From: Desulforhopalus sp. IMCC35007
GTDB taxonomy: Bacteria; Desulfobacterota; Desulfobulbia; Desulfobulbales; Desulfocapsaceae
Assembly (NCBI RefSeq): GCF_005116575.1
Contig: NZ_SWCN01000010.1
Coordinates: 1-64,000 of the forward strand
Direction: 5' to 3'
DNA length: 64,000 nt
In this document: positions 27,601-36,441 of the stretch, piece by piece
How positions within the stretch are numbered: position 1 is the first letter of the stretch
Layout of the letters: every line of letters begins with the position of its first letter
Program-made: the position numbers and the translations under genes
The notes under the pieces: generated by a model
Told to the model about the DNA's origin: nothing
Databases searched by the model: none
Seen by the model: only the letters and a program-made list of their open reading frames with translations

Positions 27601-28195
27601 CAATACTATACAACCTCTCGATTCTATTGGGCCGGTTGCTAATGATACGGCCAAAAAAGAGATGGACCCCGTCAAGATTGAGTATAACGAAGGGAAAAAA
27701 TACTACGAAAATCAAAATTACGGCCAGGCCGCTGTGGCACTGCATAATGCACTGGTTGGTTTTGAAGAAAGAAAAGACGATTCTGGCATTGCGAATGCGA
27801 GTAACCAGCTTGGCCATGTCTGCCTTGCACGCAAGGAGTTTGAAAGTGCTCTGAGTCACTATCAGAGAGCTCTTGAAATATGTGATAAAGCCAACGACCG
27901 TATGAGTATTCTTGCGGTGATGCATAAGATGGTAGAGGCGAATAAAGAACTTGGAAATCACCCTCAAGCGGTTAAGCTCTGTCTTGATATTCTCGACCAT
28001 TATCAGGATAATCGGGATCCACAAGGTACGGTTGATACCCTTGAAAAGATGGCAGAAATTTATCTTGACCAGGGTGAAAAATCTAAAGCCGCAGATGCAT
28101 ATCGGACCATTAGTTCTATTCACAAAAACTTTAAGCATGAAAATATGGCGGGACAGTTTTTAGAAAAAGCAGCAGCCCTTGATGCTTCACTCTAG
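27593..28195 (+). CDS. Tetratricopeptide-repeat protein
   Basis: This 200-residue soluble protein has four or five TPR units between about 28 and 195 (EGKKYYENQNYGQAAVALHN, NQLGHVCLARKEFESALSHY, TLEKMAEIYLDQGEKSKAAD). The start at ATG 27593 has AAGGAAAA six bases upstream and overlaps the end of the DVU0298-like gene. That overlap suggests a fixed stoichiometry and perhaps a complex between the two proteins. No enzymatic motif is present. Confidence 0.85.
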   Translation: MSSNTIQPLDSIGPVANDTAKKEMDPVKIEYNEGKKYYENQNYGQAAVALHNALVGFEERKDDSGIANASNQLGHVCLARKEFESALSHYQRALEICDKANDRMSILAVMHKMVEANKELGNHPQAVKLCLDILDHYQDNRDPQGTVDTLEKMAEIYLDQGEKSKAADAYRTISSIHKNFKHENMAGQFLEKAAALDASL

Positions 28196-28210
28196 AACTG
28201 AGGAATTGCG

Positions 28211-28867
28211 ATGTTCACAGGGATAATAGCAGGGGTCGGCAAGATAAGAGGAAAGAGAAATGTTGGTGGTGGCCTCGCCTTTGATCTTGAAGCTGATTTC
28301 CCTATAGCTGATCCAGAAGAAGGTGAATCCATTGCGGTAAGCGGAATCTGTCTTACGGCCTATAATATTCGCGGTCACCATTTTACCGCTGATGTCTCGC
28401 CGGAGACGATATCGAGGACAAAGCTTGGAACTCTTGGGCCCGGGGACTCCGTTAACCTGGAACGGGCTCTTCGTCTTGCAGATAGGCTCGGTGGCCATCT
28501 TGTTTCCGGTCATGTTGACTGTATGGCCTCTGTCACCAGTAAAAAAGAAGTTGGTAACTATACTATTTTCAACTTCTCTCTGCCTGTTGAGCATGGTAGG
28601 TACATAATTGAAAAAGGTTCTATTACTATAGATGGGGTGAGTCTTACCGTGAACAGTTGTGGCAGGGGAACGTTTTCGGTATCGATCATTCCCCATACCC
28701 TGAAGATGACCACCCTTGGGCTCTTGAAAGTGGGCAGTATGGTAAATATTGAAGTGGATATTATCGGCAAGTATGTTGAAAAGCTCCTTGCTCCCAAAGA
28801 TGGATACGCTGAAAATGCAAAAGATAACCTTAATCCCGGATTTTTAGCTCAACACGGATTTATATAA
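28211..28867 (+). CDS. ribE: Riboflavin synthase alpha subunit
   Basis: This 218-residue enzyme makes riboflavin from two lumazine molecules. It shows the internal duplication of the family: MFTGIIAGVGKI at the start of the first lumazine-binding barrel, GGHLVSGHVD at the start of the second, and the conserved SIAVSGICLTA and ITIDGVSLTVN. It lies 15 bases after the TPR gene and 46 bases before ribBA. Confidence 0.97.
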   Translation: MFTGIIAGVGKIRGKRNVGGGLAFDLEADFPIADPEEGESIAVSGICLTAYNIRGHHFTADVSPETISRTKLGTLGPGDSVNLERALRLADRLGGHLVSGHVDCMASVTSKKEVGNYTIFNFSLPVEHGRYIIEKGSITIDGVSLTVNSCGRGTFSVSIIPHTLKMTTLGLLKVGSMVNIEVDIIGKYVEKLLAPKDGYAENAKDNLNPGFLAQHGFI

Positions 28868-28913
28868 TCCTTAGAGTGTAATGTTACTAATTTTTAAACA
28901 AGTGTGAATTACT

Positions 28914-30125
28914 ATGGCTGTGAGTTCAATTGAGGAAGTAATAGAAGACATTAAGGCCGGAAAGATGATTCTTCTGGTTGATGATGAGGACCGGGAAAAT
29001 GAAGGGGATCTCTACATGGCCGCGGAAATGGTTGATGCGGAGTCGATCAACTTCATGGCAACCCATGGTCGTGGGCTTATCTGTCTTACCCTGACAGGCG
29101 AGATGGTCGATAAGCTCCAGTTGCCCATGATGGTTCCCAAAAACACTTCTCCTTACGGTACTGGATTTACCATCAGCATCGAAGCAAAAACAGGTGTTTC
29201 CACTGGTATTTCTGCAGCGGATCGTGCACGTACCATTCAGGCGGCAGTAGCCAAAGATGCAAAGCCTGAAGATCTGGTGAGTCCTGGCCATATTTTCCCA
29301 CTGCGGGCAAGAGAAGGCGGAGTGCTCGTTCGTGCCGGCCAGACCGAAGGCTCCGTTGATTTGTCTCGGCTGGCTGGAATGATACCTGCGGGTGTCATCT
29401 GTGAAGTCATGAATGAAGATGGAACGATGGCGAGAATGTCTGATCTTGAAGAGTTTGCTAAGATTCATGACATCAAGATAGCTACCATCGCAGATCTCGT
29501 GGCTTACAGACTACGAGAGGATATGCTGATCAAACGTGAGGTTGTCGCCCGGGTTCCAACCGAACATGCAGGGGAATTCAAGGCTGTGGTTTATACCAAC
29601 TCCGTTGACAATCTCGAACACATAGCACTTGTCAAAGGTGATATTAGCGAGAATGAACCGGTACTTGTTCGTGTCCATTCCGAGTGTCTTACAGGAGATG
29701 TCTTTGGTTCTGCCCGTTGTGACTGCGGTCTGCAGTTGAAGGCGGCCATGAAGATGATAGATGAAAAGGGCAGTGGTATTGTCTTGTATATGCGGCAGGA
29801 AGGTCGGGGGATAGGCCTTGTCAATAAGCTGAAAGCGTATTGTCTGCAGGACGATGAGGGTGTAGATACTGTTGAGGCAAATCATCGATTAGGCTTCAAG
29901 AGCGACCTTCGCGATTATGGAATTGGTGCCCAGATCCTGCGAGACCTCGGGGTGAGCAAAATGGCGATCCTGACCAATAACCCCAAAAAAATAGTTGGTC
30001 TTGAAGGTTATGGTATCGAGGTCGTTGAGCGTTTGCCGCTGGAGATGCCTGCTGGTAAGGAAAACAAAGACTATCTGATGTGCAAACGGGACCGGATGGG
30101 GCATCTTATAGAAGTTAATAATTAA
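28914..30125 (+). CDS. ribBA: Bifunctional 3,4-dihydroxy-2-butanone-4-phosphate synthase / GTP cyclohydrolase II
   Basis: This 403-residue fusion does both entry steps of riboflavin synthesis. Residues 1 to about 200 are the RibB domain (VDDEDRENEGDLYMAAE, FMATHGRGLIC, GHIFPLRAREGGVLVRAGQTEG). Residues about 205-400 are the RibA domain with the zinc ligands in CLTGDVFGSARCDCG and the catalytic RQEGRGIGL. Both active sites look intact. Confidence 0.97.
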   Translation: MAVSSIEEVIEDIKAGKMILLVDDEDRENEGDLYMAAEMVDAESINFMATHGRGLICLTLTGEMVDKLQLPMMVPKNTSPYGTGFTISIEAKTGVSTGISAADRARTIQAAVAKDAKPEDLVSPGHIFPLRAREGGVLVRAGQTEGSVDLSRLAGMIPAGVICEVMNEDGTMARMSDLEEFAKIHDIKIATIADLVAYRLREDMLIKREVVARVPTEHAGEFKAVVYTNSVDNLEHIALVKGDISENEPVLVRVHSECLTGDVFGSARCDCGLQLKAAMKMIDEKGSGIVLYMRQEGRGIGLVNKLKAYCLQDDEGVDTVEANHRLGFKSDLRDYGIGAQILRDLGVSKMAILTNNPKKIVGLEGYGIEVVERLPLEMPAGKENKDYLMCKRDRMGHLIEVNN

Positions 30126-30164
30126 TGTACAGCCTAAGGCTCTAAAAAAATAATGGTGTGAAAA

Positions 30165-30632
30165 ATGGCTAATTTTATTGAAGGTAACCTGAAGGCTGAT
30201 GGGAAAAAGTTTGCTATTGTTGTTGCAAGGTTTAACTCTTTTCTCGTTGAAAAGCTTCTGGAAGGCGCACTGGACAGCCTTGTACGTTCAGGTGCAGCGG
30301 ATTCTGATATTGATGTGGTACGTGTCCCTGGTGCGTTTGAGATTCCACTGATTGCCAAAAAACTTGCCGGTTCTCAAAAGTACAATGCTGTAATCGTTTT
30401 AGGAGTTGTTATCCGTGGTGCTACACCTCATTTTGATGTTGTTGTCAACGAGGTCTCCAAAGGGAGCGCACAGGCAAGCCTTGAAACAGGGGTACCTGTA
30501 CTTTTTGGTGTGCTTACCACTGAGACCATTGAACAGGCTATAGAGCGGAGCGGTACCAAGGCCGGTAACAAGGGAAGCGATGTGGCCATCGCGGCAATAG
30601 AAATGGCAAATATCATTGAAGCATTGCATTAA
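30165..30632 (+). CDS. ribH: 6,7-dimethyl-8-ribityllumazine synthase
   Basis: This 155-residue enzyme makes the direct substrate of RibE and usually assembles into icosahedral shells. Family motifs are present: [43 protein letters not shown] with the active-site His, and [12 protein letters not shown] terminator follows at 30678-30717, which would separate the rib genes from nusB at least partly. Confidence 0.97.
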   Translation: MANFIEGNLKADGKKFAIVVARFNSFLVEKLLEGALDSLVRSGAADSDIDVVRVPGAFEIPLIAKKLAGSQKYNAVIVLGVVIRGATPHFDVVVNEVSKGSAQASLETGVPVLFGVLTTETIEQAIERSGTKAGNKGSDVAIAAIEMANIIEALH

Positions 30633-30677
30633 TCCGTGTCGTAAAAATACGAAGCGGTAAAGTATTGCCATGGTATG

Positions 30678-30717
30678 AGGGGCGAGCTGGAAGAGATTTC
30701 TTCGGCTGCCCCTTTTT
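30678..30717 (+). terminator. Rho-independent terminator after ribH
   Basis: AGGGGC (30678-30683) pairs with GCCCCT (30708-30713). An inner AGC/GCT and AAGA/TTCTT stem continues the hairpin, and five T follow. Read-through into nusB, 37 bases further, is likely partial. Confidence 0.75.
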
Positions 30718-30753
30718 GGTTTTATCAATTTTCAGAAGAGACCTTAAGAGATA

Positions 30754-31182
30754 ATGGGTATTCGGCGTATATCGAGGGAAACAGCCCTCCAGTTTTTGTA
30801 TCAGGAAGATTTTACCATAACTCAAGGGCAGGAATTTGGTTATGATCTGGAAGAACGATTTGATCTTTTCTGCACCCTTTTTCAGGTGAATAAAAAAGCC
30901 AAGTCATATGCTCTGAGCCTGCTCAAAGGGATATGTCCAAGGCTTGACGAAATAGATAGTCAGATCAGCAAGGCTGCCAGTAACTGGCGTTTATCACGTA
31001 TTGCTGCCACGGATCGAAATCTGCTGAGAATTGCTGTGTACGAAATTATTTACGGTGACAATGTACCGGCGGAAGTTGCAATCAACGAGGTTGTTGAGAT
31101 TGCCAAAAAATTCGCAGGAGAAGAATCGCCAAAGTTTATCAACGGTATTCTTGATGCGATTTTAACCGGTCAGAAGTCGTAA
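30754..31182 (+). CDS. nusB: Transcription antitermination factor NusB
   Basis: This 142-residue all-helical protein joins NusE (ribosomal protein S10, also encoded in this window) on boxA RNA in rRNA antitermination. The N-terminus RRISRETALQFLYQEDF and the C-terminal NEVVEIAKKFAGEESPKFINGILDAI are typical. The ribH-nusB order is common in bacteria. Confidence 0.96.
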   Translation: MGIRRISRETALQFLYQEDFTITQGQEFGYDLEERFDLFCTLFQVNKKAKSYALSLLKGICPRLDEIDSQISKAASNWRLSRIAATDRNLLRIAVYEIIYGDNVPAEVAINEVVEIAKKFAGEESPKFINGILDAILTGQKS

Positions 31183-31281
31183 ATGCCTCTTGGGCCTCTT
31201 CTTGCAATTATGGTAAATTCCGGGTAGATGTGTGCCCGAAGGATTCTCATAAATGTTAAATCAAGAAGTGGTTAAACCAAT

Positions 31282-33429
31282 ATGGCTCAAAAAAATGAAC
31301 CTCCCAAGCCGGGATTAAAACAGGAAGCTCTTGCTGTTCTCGGAATCTCTCTTTCGCTTTTTCTCTATTTAAGTTTATTTGCATATATCTTTAAATTTGA
31401 TGCCAACTGGAGCGGTAAAGTTGGCAGCGTTATCGCTGAAGTCCTCTTTGGCTTTATCGGCTGGGGAGCGTATCTGCTTCCCACGCTCCTCCTCATTTCT
31501 TCTTTTCTCTTTTTTGGTTCTAAAATAAGTTTTCAGCGTCTTCCCCACGTCATTGCAGGTTTGACCGGAGCAATTATTTCATTTTGTGGCCTGCTCTCTT
31601 CCTTTACTATCCATGACTCTTCCTATCTCGGCGCTGGCGGATTCTTGGGGAAAACAGGATTCGTACTTTTAGATGCTGTTGTTGGTCACGGGGGAACAGT
31701 CCTTGTTTTCTTGATGGTTTTTCTCATTTCTCTTATGCTGTCCGCGCAATTTTCACCCTATCAGGTCCTTGTAATGGCGGTGCAGCTGATCAAGAAACTC
31801 TCGACCTCGGCTATGAACAACCGGAGAGAGAAAAAAATGGTCAGGGAACGCAGGTCCCCCCAGGTGAGAAAGGCGGAGGTTTATTCAGAGTCCCCAGTGG
31901 TCCAAGGGCCGGTCGTCCAAGTGCCTGTGGCTGAAAGCAGTGCGGTTCCGGTCGTAAAAGAGTCTGCAAGGTCGAATAAGGCCAGTGCAAAAGATGAAGA
32001 ATTCGCCGCAATGCCGGTTGCCCGAGGTGACTGGAAGCTTCCGCCGCTGTCATTGCTCAATAGTGGCGAGCAGGTTCATGAAAAAATCGACAAGGAAGTG
32101 TACTACCAGTTATCCAAGGAGCTTGAGCAGAAGCTGGAAAACTTTGGTGTCTCCGGTAAGGTTGTTGGGATTTCACCAGGACCAGTTGTGACAACCTATG
32201 AATATTCTCCTGCCCCTGGGGTGAAAATTAATAAAATTGCTGGCCTTGCAGATGACCTGGCGCTTGGGCTCAAGGCACAGTCTGTTCGTGTGGTGGGTTC
32301 AGTGCCCGGCAAGGCGGCGCTTGGTATTGAAATACCAAACGATAACCGTCAGATAGTTTACATTCGGGAGCTGATAGGGGCTAAACAATACCGGTCTGGC
32401 TCCCACAAACTTGCCATTGCACTTGGTCTTGATGTTGTGGGTAATCTTTCCATGGCAAATCTTGCTAAAATGCCTCATCTTCTCATAGCTGGCGCTACAG
32501 GTGCCGGAAAGAGTGTCGGTATCAATACGATTATTGCCTCTATCCTGTATAACGCCACTCCAGAGGAAGTTCGTTTTCTTATGGTTGATCCAAAAAGAAT
32601 TGAACTGTCCGGCTATGAAGGCATTCCTCATTTGCTTCACCCCGTTGTGGTGGATCCCAAGCTGGCGTCAAGGGCGTTGAACTGGGCGGTTCGTGAGATG
32701 GAGCGTCGCTATAGGCTCCTTGAGGAAGCCAAGGTTAAGAGCTTTGATTCCTATAATCAGACAAATACAGAAAAGCTTCCATACATTGTCGTCATAGTTG
32801 ATGAGCTTGCCGATCTGATGATGGTGGCCTCAAAGGATGTGGAGGCGGCTATTGCCCGCCTGGCTCAGATGGCAAGAGCGGCAGGCATCCATATGATTCT
32901 GGCGACACAACGCCCTTCTGTCGATGTTCTGACCGGCCTGATCAAGGCAAACTTTCCAACGCGGATTTCTTTTAAAGTGTCTTCTAAAATTGATTCAAGA
33001 ACCATTCTGGATGCTTCTGGTGCCGAGCATTTACTTGGCGCCGGTGACATGTTGTTTCTCGCTCCGGGAACATCTTCCATAAAGCGAATTCATGGGGCTT
33101 ATATCTCCGAAAAAGAGACTTCTGATATCGTGGACTTCTGGAAAAATCAGGGGAATTCCACCTATGACGAAGGGGTGATGAAAGAGATTGAGAAAGATGA
33201 CAACCCTGATGGTGGGGCGGGTGAAGAGGATTTCGATGATCGCTATGACGAGGCTGTTGCAATAGTCACTGAGGCCGGTCAGGCCTCTATTTCCATGGTG
33301 CAGAGGCGATTGAGAGTAGGCTACAACAGGGCCGCCAGAATGATTGAGACTATGGAGAAAGAAGGGATCGTTGGGCCGGCCGATGGTGCCAAGCCAAGAG
33401 AGGTCATTGTGCGAAATGACTATAGCTAG
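31282..33429 (+). CDS. ftsK: DNA translocase FtsK
   Basis: This 715-residue protein pumps chromosomal DNA through the division septum. The N-terminal 165 residues hold about four membrane helices. A short Val/Pro/Ser-rich linker (about 195-245) follows, then the alpha/beta RecA-like motor with Walker A GATGAGKS at 404-411 and Walker B VIVDELADLMM. The C-terminal winged-helix gamma domain (about 645-710) reads KOPS-type polarity sites in the known family. The linker is short compared with E. coli FtsK. The ribosome-binding site is weak. Confidence 0.95.
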   Translation: MAQKNEPPKPGLKQEALAVLGISLSLFLYLSLFAYIFKFDANWSGKVGSVIAEVLFGFIGWGAYLLPTLLLISSFLFFGSKISFQRLPHVIAGLTGAIISFCGLLSSFTIHDSSYLGAGGFLGKTGFVLLDAVVGHGGTVLVFLMVFLISLMLSAQFSPYQVLVMAVQLIKKLSTSAMNNRREKKMVRERRSPQVRKAEVYSESPVVQGPVVQVPVAESSAVPVVKESARSNKASAKDEEFAAMPVARGDWKLPPLSLLNSGEQVHEKIDKEVYYQLSKELEQKLENFGVSGKVVGISPGPVVTTYEYSPAPGVKINKIAGLADDLALGLKAQSVRVVGSVPGKAALGIEIPNDNRQIVYIRELIGAKQYRSGSHKLAIALGLDVVGNLSMANLAKMPHLLIAGATGAGKSVGINTIIASILYNATPEEVRFLMVDPKRIELSGYEGIPHLLHPVVVDPKLASRALNWAVREMERRYRLLEEAKVKSFDSYNQTNTEKLPYIVVIVDELADLMMVASKDVEAAIARLAQMARAAGIHMILATQRPSVDVLTGLIKANFPTRISFKVSSKIDSRTILDASGAEHLLGAGDMLFLAPGTSSIKRIHGAYISEKETSDIVDFWKNQGNSTYDEGVMKEIEKDDNPDGGAGEEDFDDRYDEAVAIVTEAGQASISMVQRRLRVGYNRAARMIETMEKEGIVGPADGAKPREVIVRNDYS

Positions 33430-33456
33430 ACCAACTAGGCCTCGGAATAAAATTTC

Positions 33457-33485
33457 TTGACAATTGACAGTCAACCTAATATAAA
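33457..33485 (+). promoter_or_regulatory. Sigma-70 promoter of aprBA
   Basis: Perfect TTGACA (33457-33462), 17-base spacer, TATAAA (33480-33485). A second TTGACA at 33464-33469 overlaps the spacer. Transcription would start near 33492, leaving a leader of about 195 bases before aprB. Confidence 0.72.
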
Positions 33486-33687
33486 AATATCTTGAGAAAA
33501 AAATGAGTGCTCATTCAGAAATTTGATTTCAATATGAGTAATAATATACGTTTTTAAAAGGTGTTACTTGTTTTTCGTGCTGTTGTTAGAAAGTGTGCAG
33601 ACAAGTTGTTTTTAGAAGTAAATAGTTTAAGTGGACCCTGTCGGTTCAGGGTCACAACAGTTAATACAAAACTGAGGAGGTAGTTGA

Positions 33688-34104
33688 ATGCCAAGTTATG
33701 TAGATCCTGCCAAATGTGATGGCTGCAAAGGTGGAGACAAAACGGCGTGCATGTACATCTGTCCCAACGACTTGATGGTATTAAACGTTGAGGAGATGAA
33801 GGCTTACAATCAAGAGCCTGATGCATGTTGGGAGTGTTATTCCTGTGTTAAAATTTGTCCACAAGGCGCAATCTTTGTTCGTGGATACGATGACTTCGTA
33901 CCTATGGGCGGCCAGGTTCATCCAATGAGATCTTCTGACTCCATTATGTGGACTGTTAAGTTCCGTAATGGAAATATGAAGCGTTTCAAGTTCCCAATTC
34001 GCACTACCGCTGAGGGTGCTGCCAATGCTTATGCTGGACAGAAAGGTGCTAATCTCGATGACGAATGTCTGCTCCTCGAGGCCAACCTTCCTACCCCTAA
34101 ATAA
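33688..34104 (+). CDS. aprB: Adenylylsulfate (APS) reductase beta subunit
   Basis: This 138-residue iron-sulfur subunit passes electrons to the flavin of AprA. Two [4Fe-4S] sites are visible in the ferredoxin-like N-terminal half: CDGCKGG...CMYICP and CWECYSCVKICP. A beta-rich segment and a C-terminal tail that wraps AprA follow. It is cytoplasmic, and AprBA reduces adenosine phosphosulfate to sulfite and AMP. A strong GAGGAGG site precedes the ATG. The aprB-aprA order is the usual one. Confidence 0.98.
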   Translation: MPSYVDPAKCDGCKGGDKTACMYICPNDLMVLNVEEMKAYNQEPDACWECYSCVKICPQGAIFVRGYDDFVPMGGQVHPMRSSDSIMWTVKFRNGNMKRFKFPIRTTAEGAANAYAGQKGANLDDECLLLEANLPTPK

Positions 34105-34157
34105 GTTGAGTTAGAAACTTTTTAACTACAAGATCTTTATTTTAAGGAGATTTGAAA

Positions 34158-36176
34158 ATGGCATTACCAAATAAACCAAAAGGTGAACTCAAAGCCGTAG
34201 TGAACCCTGAGGTGGTGGAACATGATGTTGATTGTCTCATCATCGGTGGTGGAATGGCTGCTTGTGGAACTGCTTTTGAAATTAAAAAGTGGGCTCCAGA
34301 AGATATGAAAATTGTTCTCGTTGATAAAGCATCCCTTGAGCGTTCCGGTGCAGTTGCTCAGGGTCTGTCTGCTATCAATACCTATATCGGTGACAATCCG
34401 ATTGAGAGCTATGTAAAGATGGTTCGTAATGACCTTATGGGCGTTGTCCGTGAGGATTTGATCTATGATTGCGGTCGTCACGTTGATGAGTCAGTTAAGC
34501 TTTTCGAAGAATGGGGCCTCCCTGTTTGGAAGAAAGATGCTGATGGTGAGAACCTTGATGGTTCAAAACCTGCGCCAACCCTTCGTGAAGGTGGAACCCC
34601 TGTGCGGACCGGTAAATGGCAGATCATGATCAACGGTGAGTCTTACAAGTGTATCGTTGCTGAGCCTGCAGCTACCGCTCTTGGTGCCGATAATATCATG
34701 GAGAGAATCTTCATCGTTAAGCTTCTTCTTGATAAGAACAAGCCAAACCAGATCGCTGGTGCAGCTGGTTTCTCAACCCGTGAGAACAAAGTACACGTTT
34801 TCCGTTGCAAAACTGCAATGGTTGCTTGTGGTGGTGCGGTTAATATTTTCCGTCCACGTTCTACTGGTGAAGGTAAAGGTCGTGCATGGTATCCAGTATG
34901 GAACGCAGGTTCCACTTACACTATGTGTGCTCAGGTTGGTGCTACTCTTACCATGATGGAAAACCGTTTCACCCCAGCTCGTTTCAAAGATGGTTACGGT
35001 CCTGTTGGTGCTTGGTTCCTTCTCTTCAAAGCCAAAGTACAGAACGGTCTTGGTGAGTTCTATGCAAACAGCGATGCAGTAAAAGAAGAACTCGAGAAGT
35101 TCATGCCTTATGGCGCTTCTGCAGTTACTCCTACCTGTCTGCGTAACCACTTGATGATCAATGAGCTCCGTGAAGGTCGCGGTCCTATCTATATGGCTAC
35201 TGATGTTGCTCTTAATGCCTTCCTTGATGATCGTAAAGCAAAAGGAATGGATGAGAAGTCACTGAAGAAATTCTGGAAACACCTCGAGTCTGAGGCTTGG
35301 GAAGATTTCCTCGATATGTCAGTAGGTCAGGCTGGTCTTTGGGCTGGTGCTAACGTTGAGCCAGAGAAAATTGGTTCTGAGATTATGCCTACCGAACCAT
35401 ACATGCTCGGATCACATTCCGGTTGTTGTGGTATCTGGACTTCTGGTCCAGAGGAAGCTTGGGTTCCAGACGTTGCTAATGAGTCCCGTGCTCATAAGTA
35501 CAAGTGGGGCTACAACCGTATGACCACCGTAGACGGTCTCTTCACCGCTGGTGATGGTGTTGGTGCTTCCGGACATAAGTTCTCCTCCGGTTCCCATGCT
35601 GAGGGTCGTATTGCTGCTAAGCAGATGGTTAAATTCTGCCGTGACAATGCTGATTTCAAACCAGAGCTCAAGCAGACTGCTCAAGAGATTGCTGATGAGA
35701 TTTATGCACCAGTCAAACTCTATGAAGAGTTCAAAGGAGCCTCCACCGCTGCCGATGTCAACCCTAACTACTGCAAGCCTGCAGGTCTCATGATGCGTCT
35801 CATGAAAGCTACCGATGAGTATGGTGGTGGTGTTGCGACCTATTACATGACCTCTGGTAAACTCCTCAACATCTGTCTTGATCTCCTCAAGCTTCTTCGT
35901 GAAGATGCAGAGAAAATGGCTGCTGGCGACCTGCATGAACTGCTTCGTTGCTGGGAAAACTACCATCGTATCTGGTGTGTTGAGACTCACATTCGTCACA
36001 TTGAGTTCCGTAAAGAATCCCGTTACCCAGGATTCTATTACAGATCTGACTTCCCAACTTGTGATGATGAAAACTGGAAGTGCTTTGTAAACTCCACTTT
36101 TAACCCAGAGACCCAAGAATGGCTCTGTGAGAAAGTTGAGTGTATCAATATTCTACCAACCGACCCATGGCTCTAA
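34158..36176 (+). CDS. aprA: Adenylylsulfate (APS) reductase alpha subunit
   Basis: This 672-residue flavoprotein is the catalytic subunit of dissimilatory APS reductase. The FAD-binding motif CLIIGGGMAACG lies near residue 30, and the fumarate-reductase-like active site includes FTPARFKDGYGPVGAW and the SHSGCCGIW region. A C-terminal helical domain completes a protein of normal family length. ATG 34158 is chosen because AAGGAGA lies seven bases upstream; an in-frame TTG at 34152 is too close to that site. Strong use of a small codon set suggests high expression. A strong terminator follows. Confidence 0.98.
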   Translation: MALPNKPKGELKAVVNPEVVEHDVDCLIIGGGMAACGTAFEIKKWAPEDMKIVLVDKASLERSGAVAQGLSAINTYIGDNPIESYVKMVRNDLMGVVREDLIYDCGRHVDESVKLFEEWGLPVWKKDADGENLDGSKPAPTLREGGTPVRTGKWQIMINGESYKCIVAEPAATALGADNIMERIFIVKLLLDKNKPNQIAGAAGFSTRENKVHVFRCKTAMVACGGAVNIFRPRSTGEGKGRAWYPVWNAGSTYTMCAQVGATLTMMENRFTPARFKDGYGPVGAWFLLFKAKVQNGLGEFYANSDAVKEELEKFMPYGASAVTPTCLRNHLMINELREGRGPIYMATDVALNAFLDDRKAKGMDEKSLKKFWKHLESEAWEDFLDMSVGQAGLWAGANVEPEKIGSEIMPTEPYMLGSHSGCCGIWTSGPEEAWVPDVANESRAHKYKWGYNRMTTVDGLFTAGDGVGASGHKFSSGSHAEGRIAAKQMVKFCRDNADFKPELKQTAQEIADEIYAPVKLYEEFKGASTAADVNPNYCKPAGLMMRLMKATDEYGGGVATYYMTSGKLLNICLDLLKLLREDAEKMAAGDLHELLRCWENYHRIWCVETHIRHIEFRKESRYPGFYYRSDFPTCDDENWKCFVNSTFNPETQEWLCEKVECINILPTDPWL

Positions 36177-36212
36177 TTGAGACTTGGTAGTATCTTGATA
36201 TGAAGTAAAATG

Positions 36213-36247
36213 AATCTCCAGAAGTCTTCGACTTCTGGAGATTTTTT
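36213..36247 (+). terminator. Terminator after aprA
   Basis: 13-base stem AATCTCCAGAAGT (36213-36225) with ACTTCTGGAGATT (36231-36243), 5-base CTTCG loop, then T-run to 36247. It separates aprBA from qmoABC transcripts. Confidence 0.93.
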
Positions 36248-36353
36248 GTATCTATTGTTTTGTTTTATGTTGCTTGCAGAGAGCTTGCATCTCCAGTCAA
36301 CATAAGCTAAAACATATGGACAAGTTTATTGGGGTTGTATTTACGTTTAACAG

Positions 36354-36406
36354 TTGCCATTGCAAAGCTTCCCCTTTGTGGGGTAAGCGATGGGTTCGGG
36401 TGGCAA
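36354..36406 (+). promoter_or_regulatory. Structured RNA leader candidate upstream of qmoA
   Basis: An outer stem TTGCCA (36354-36359)/TGGCAA (36401-36406) encloses a hairpin in which GCTTCCCC (36367-36374) pairs with GGGG and AAGC (36380-36388, one bulged T). CCATTGC (36357-36363) can instead pair with GCGATGG (36387-36393), so two exclusive folds exist. It ends 36 bases before the qmoA start. No known riboswitch class is matched with confidence. A role as regulatory element is inference. Confidence 0.45.
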
Positions 36407-36441
36407 TAGTACAATATTTTAGGTAATTATGGAGGTTAGGT

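Noticed and set aside
35412-36116. A 234-codon minus-strand frame opposite aprA.
   Set aside because: aprA is highly conserved and uses a narrow codon set, which commonly opens long antisense frames.
36354-36406. c-di-GMP-I riboswitch upstream of qmoA, suggested by a GCAAAGC string.
   Set aside because: The conserved helices and tetraloop-receptor of that class are not present in the right order; kept only as an unclassified structured leader.
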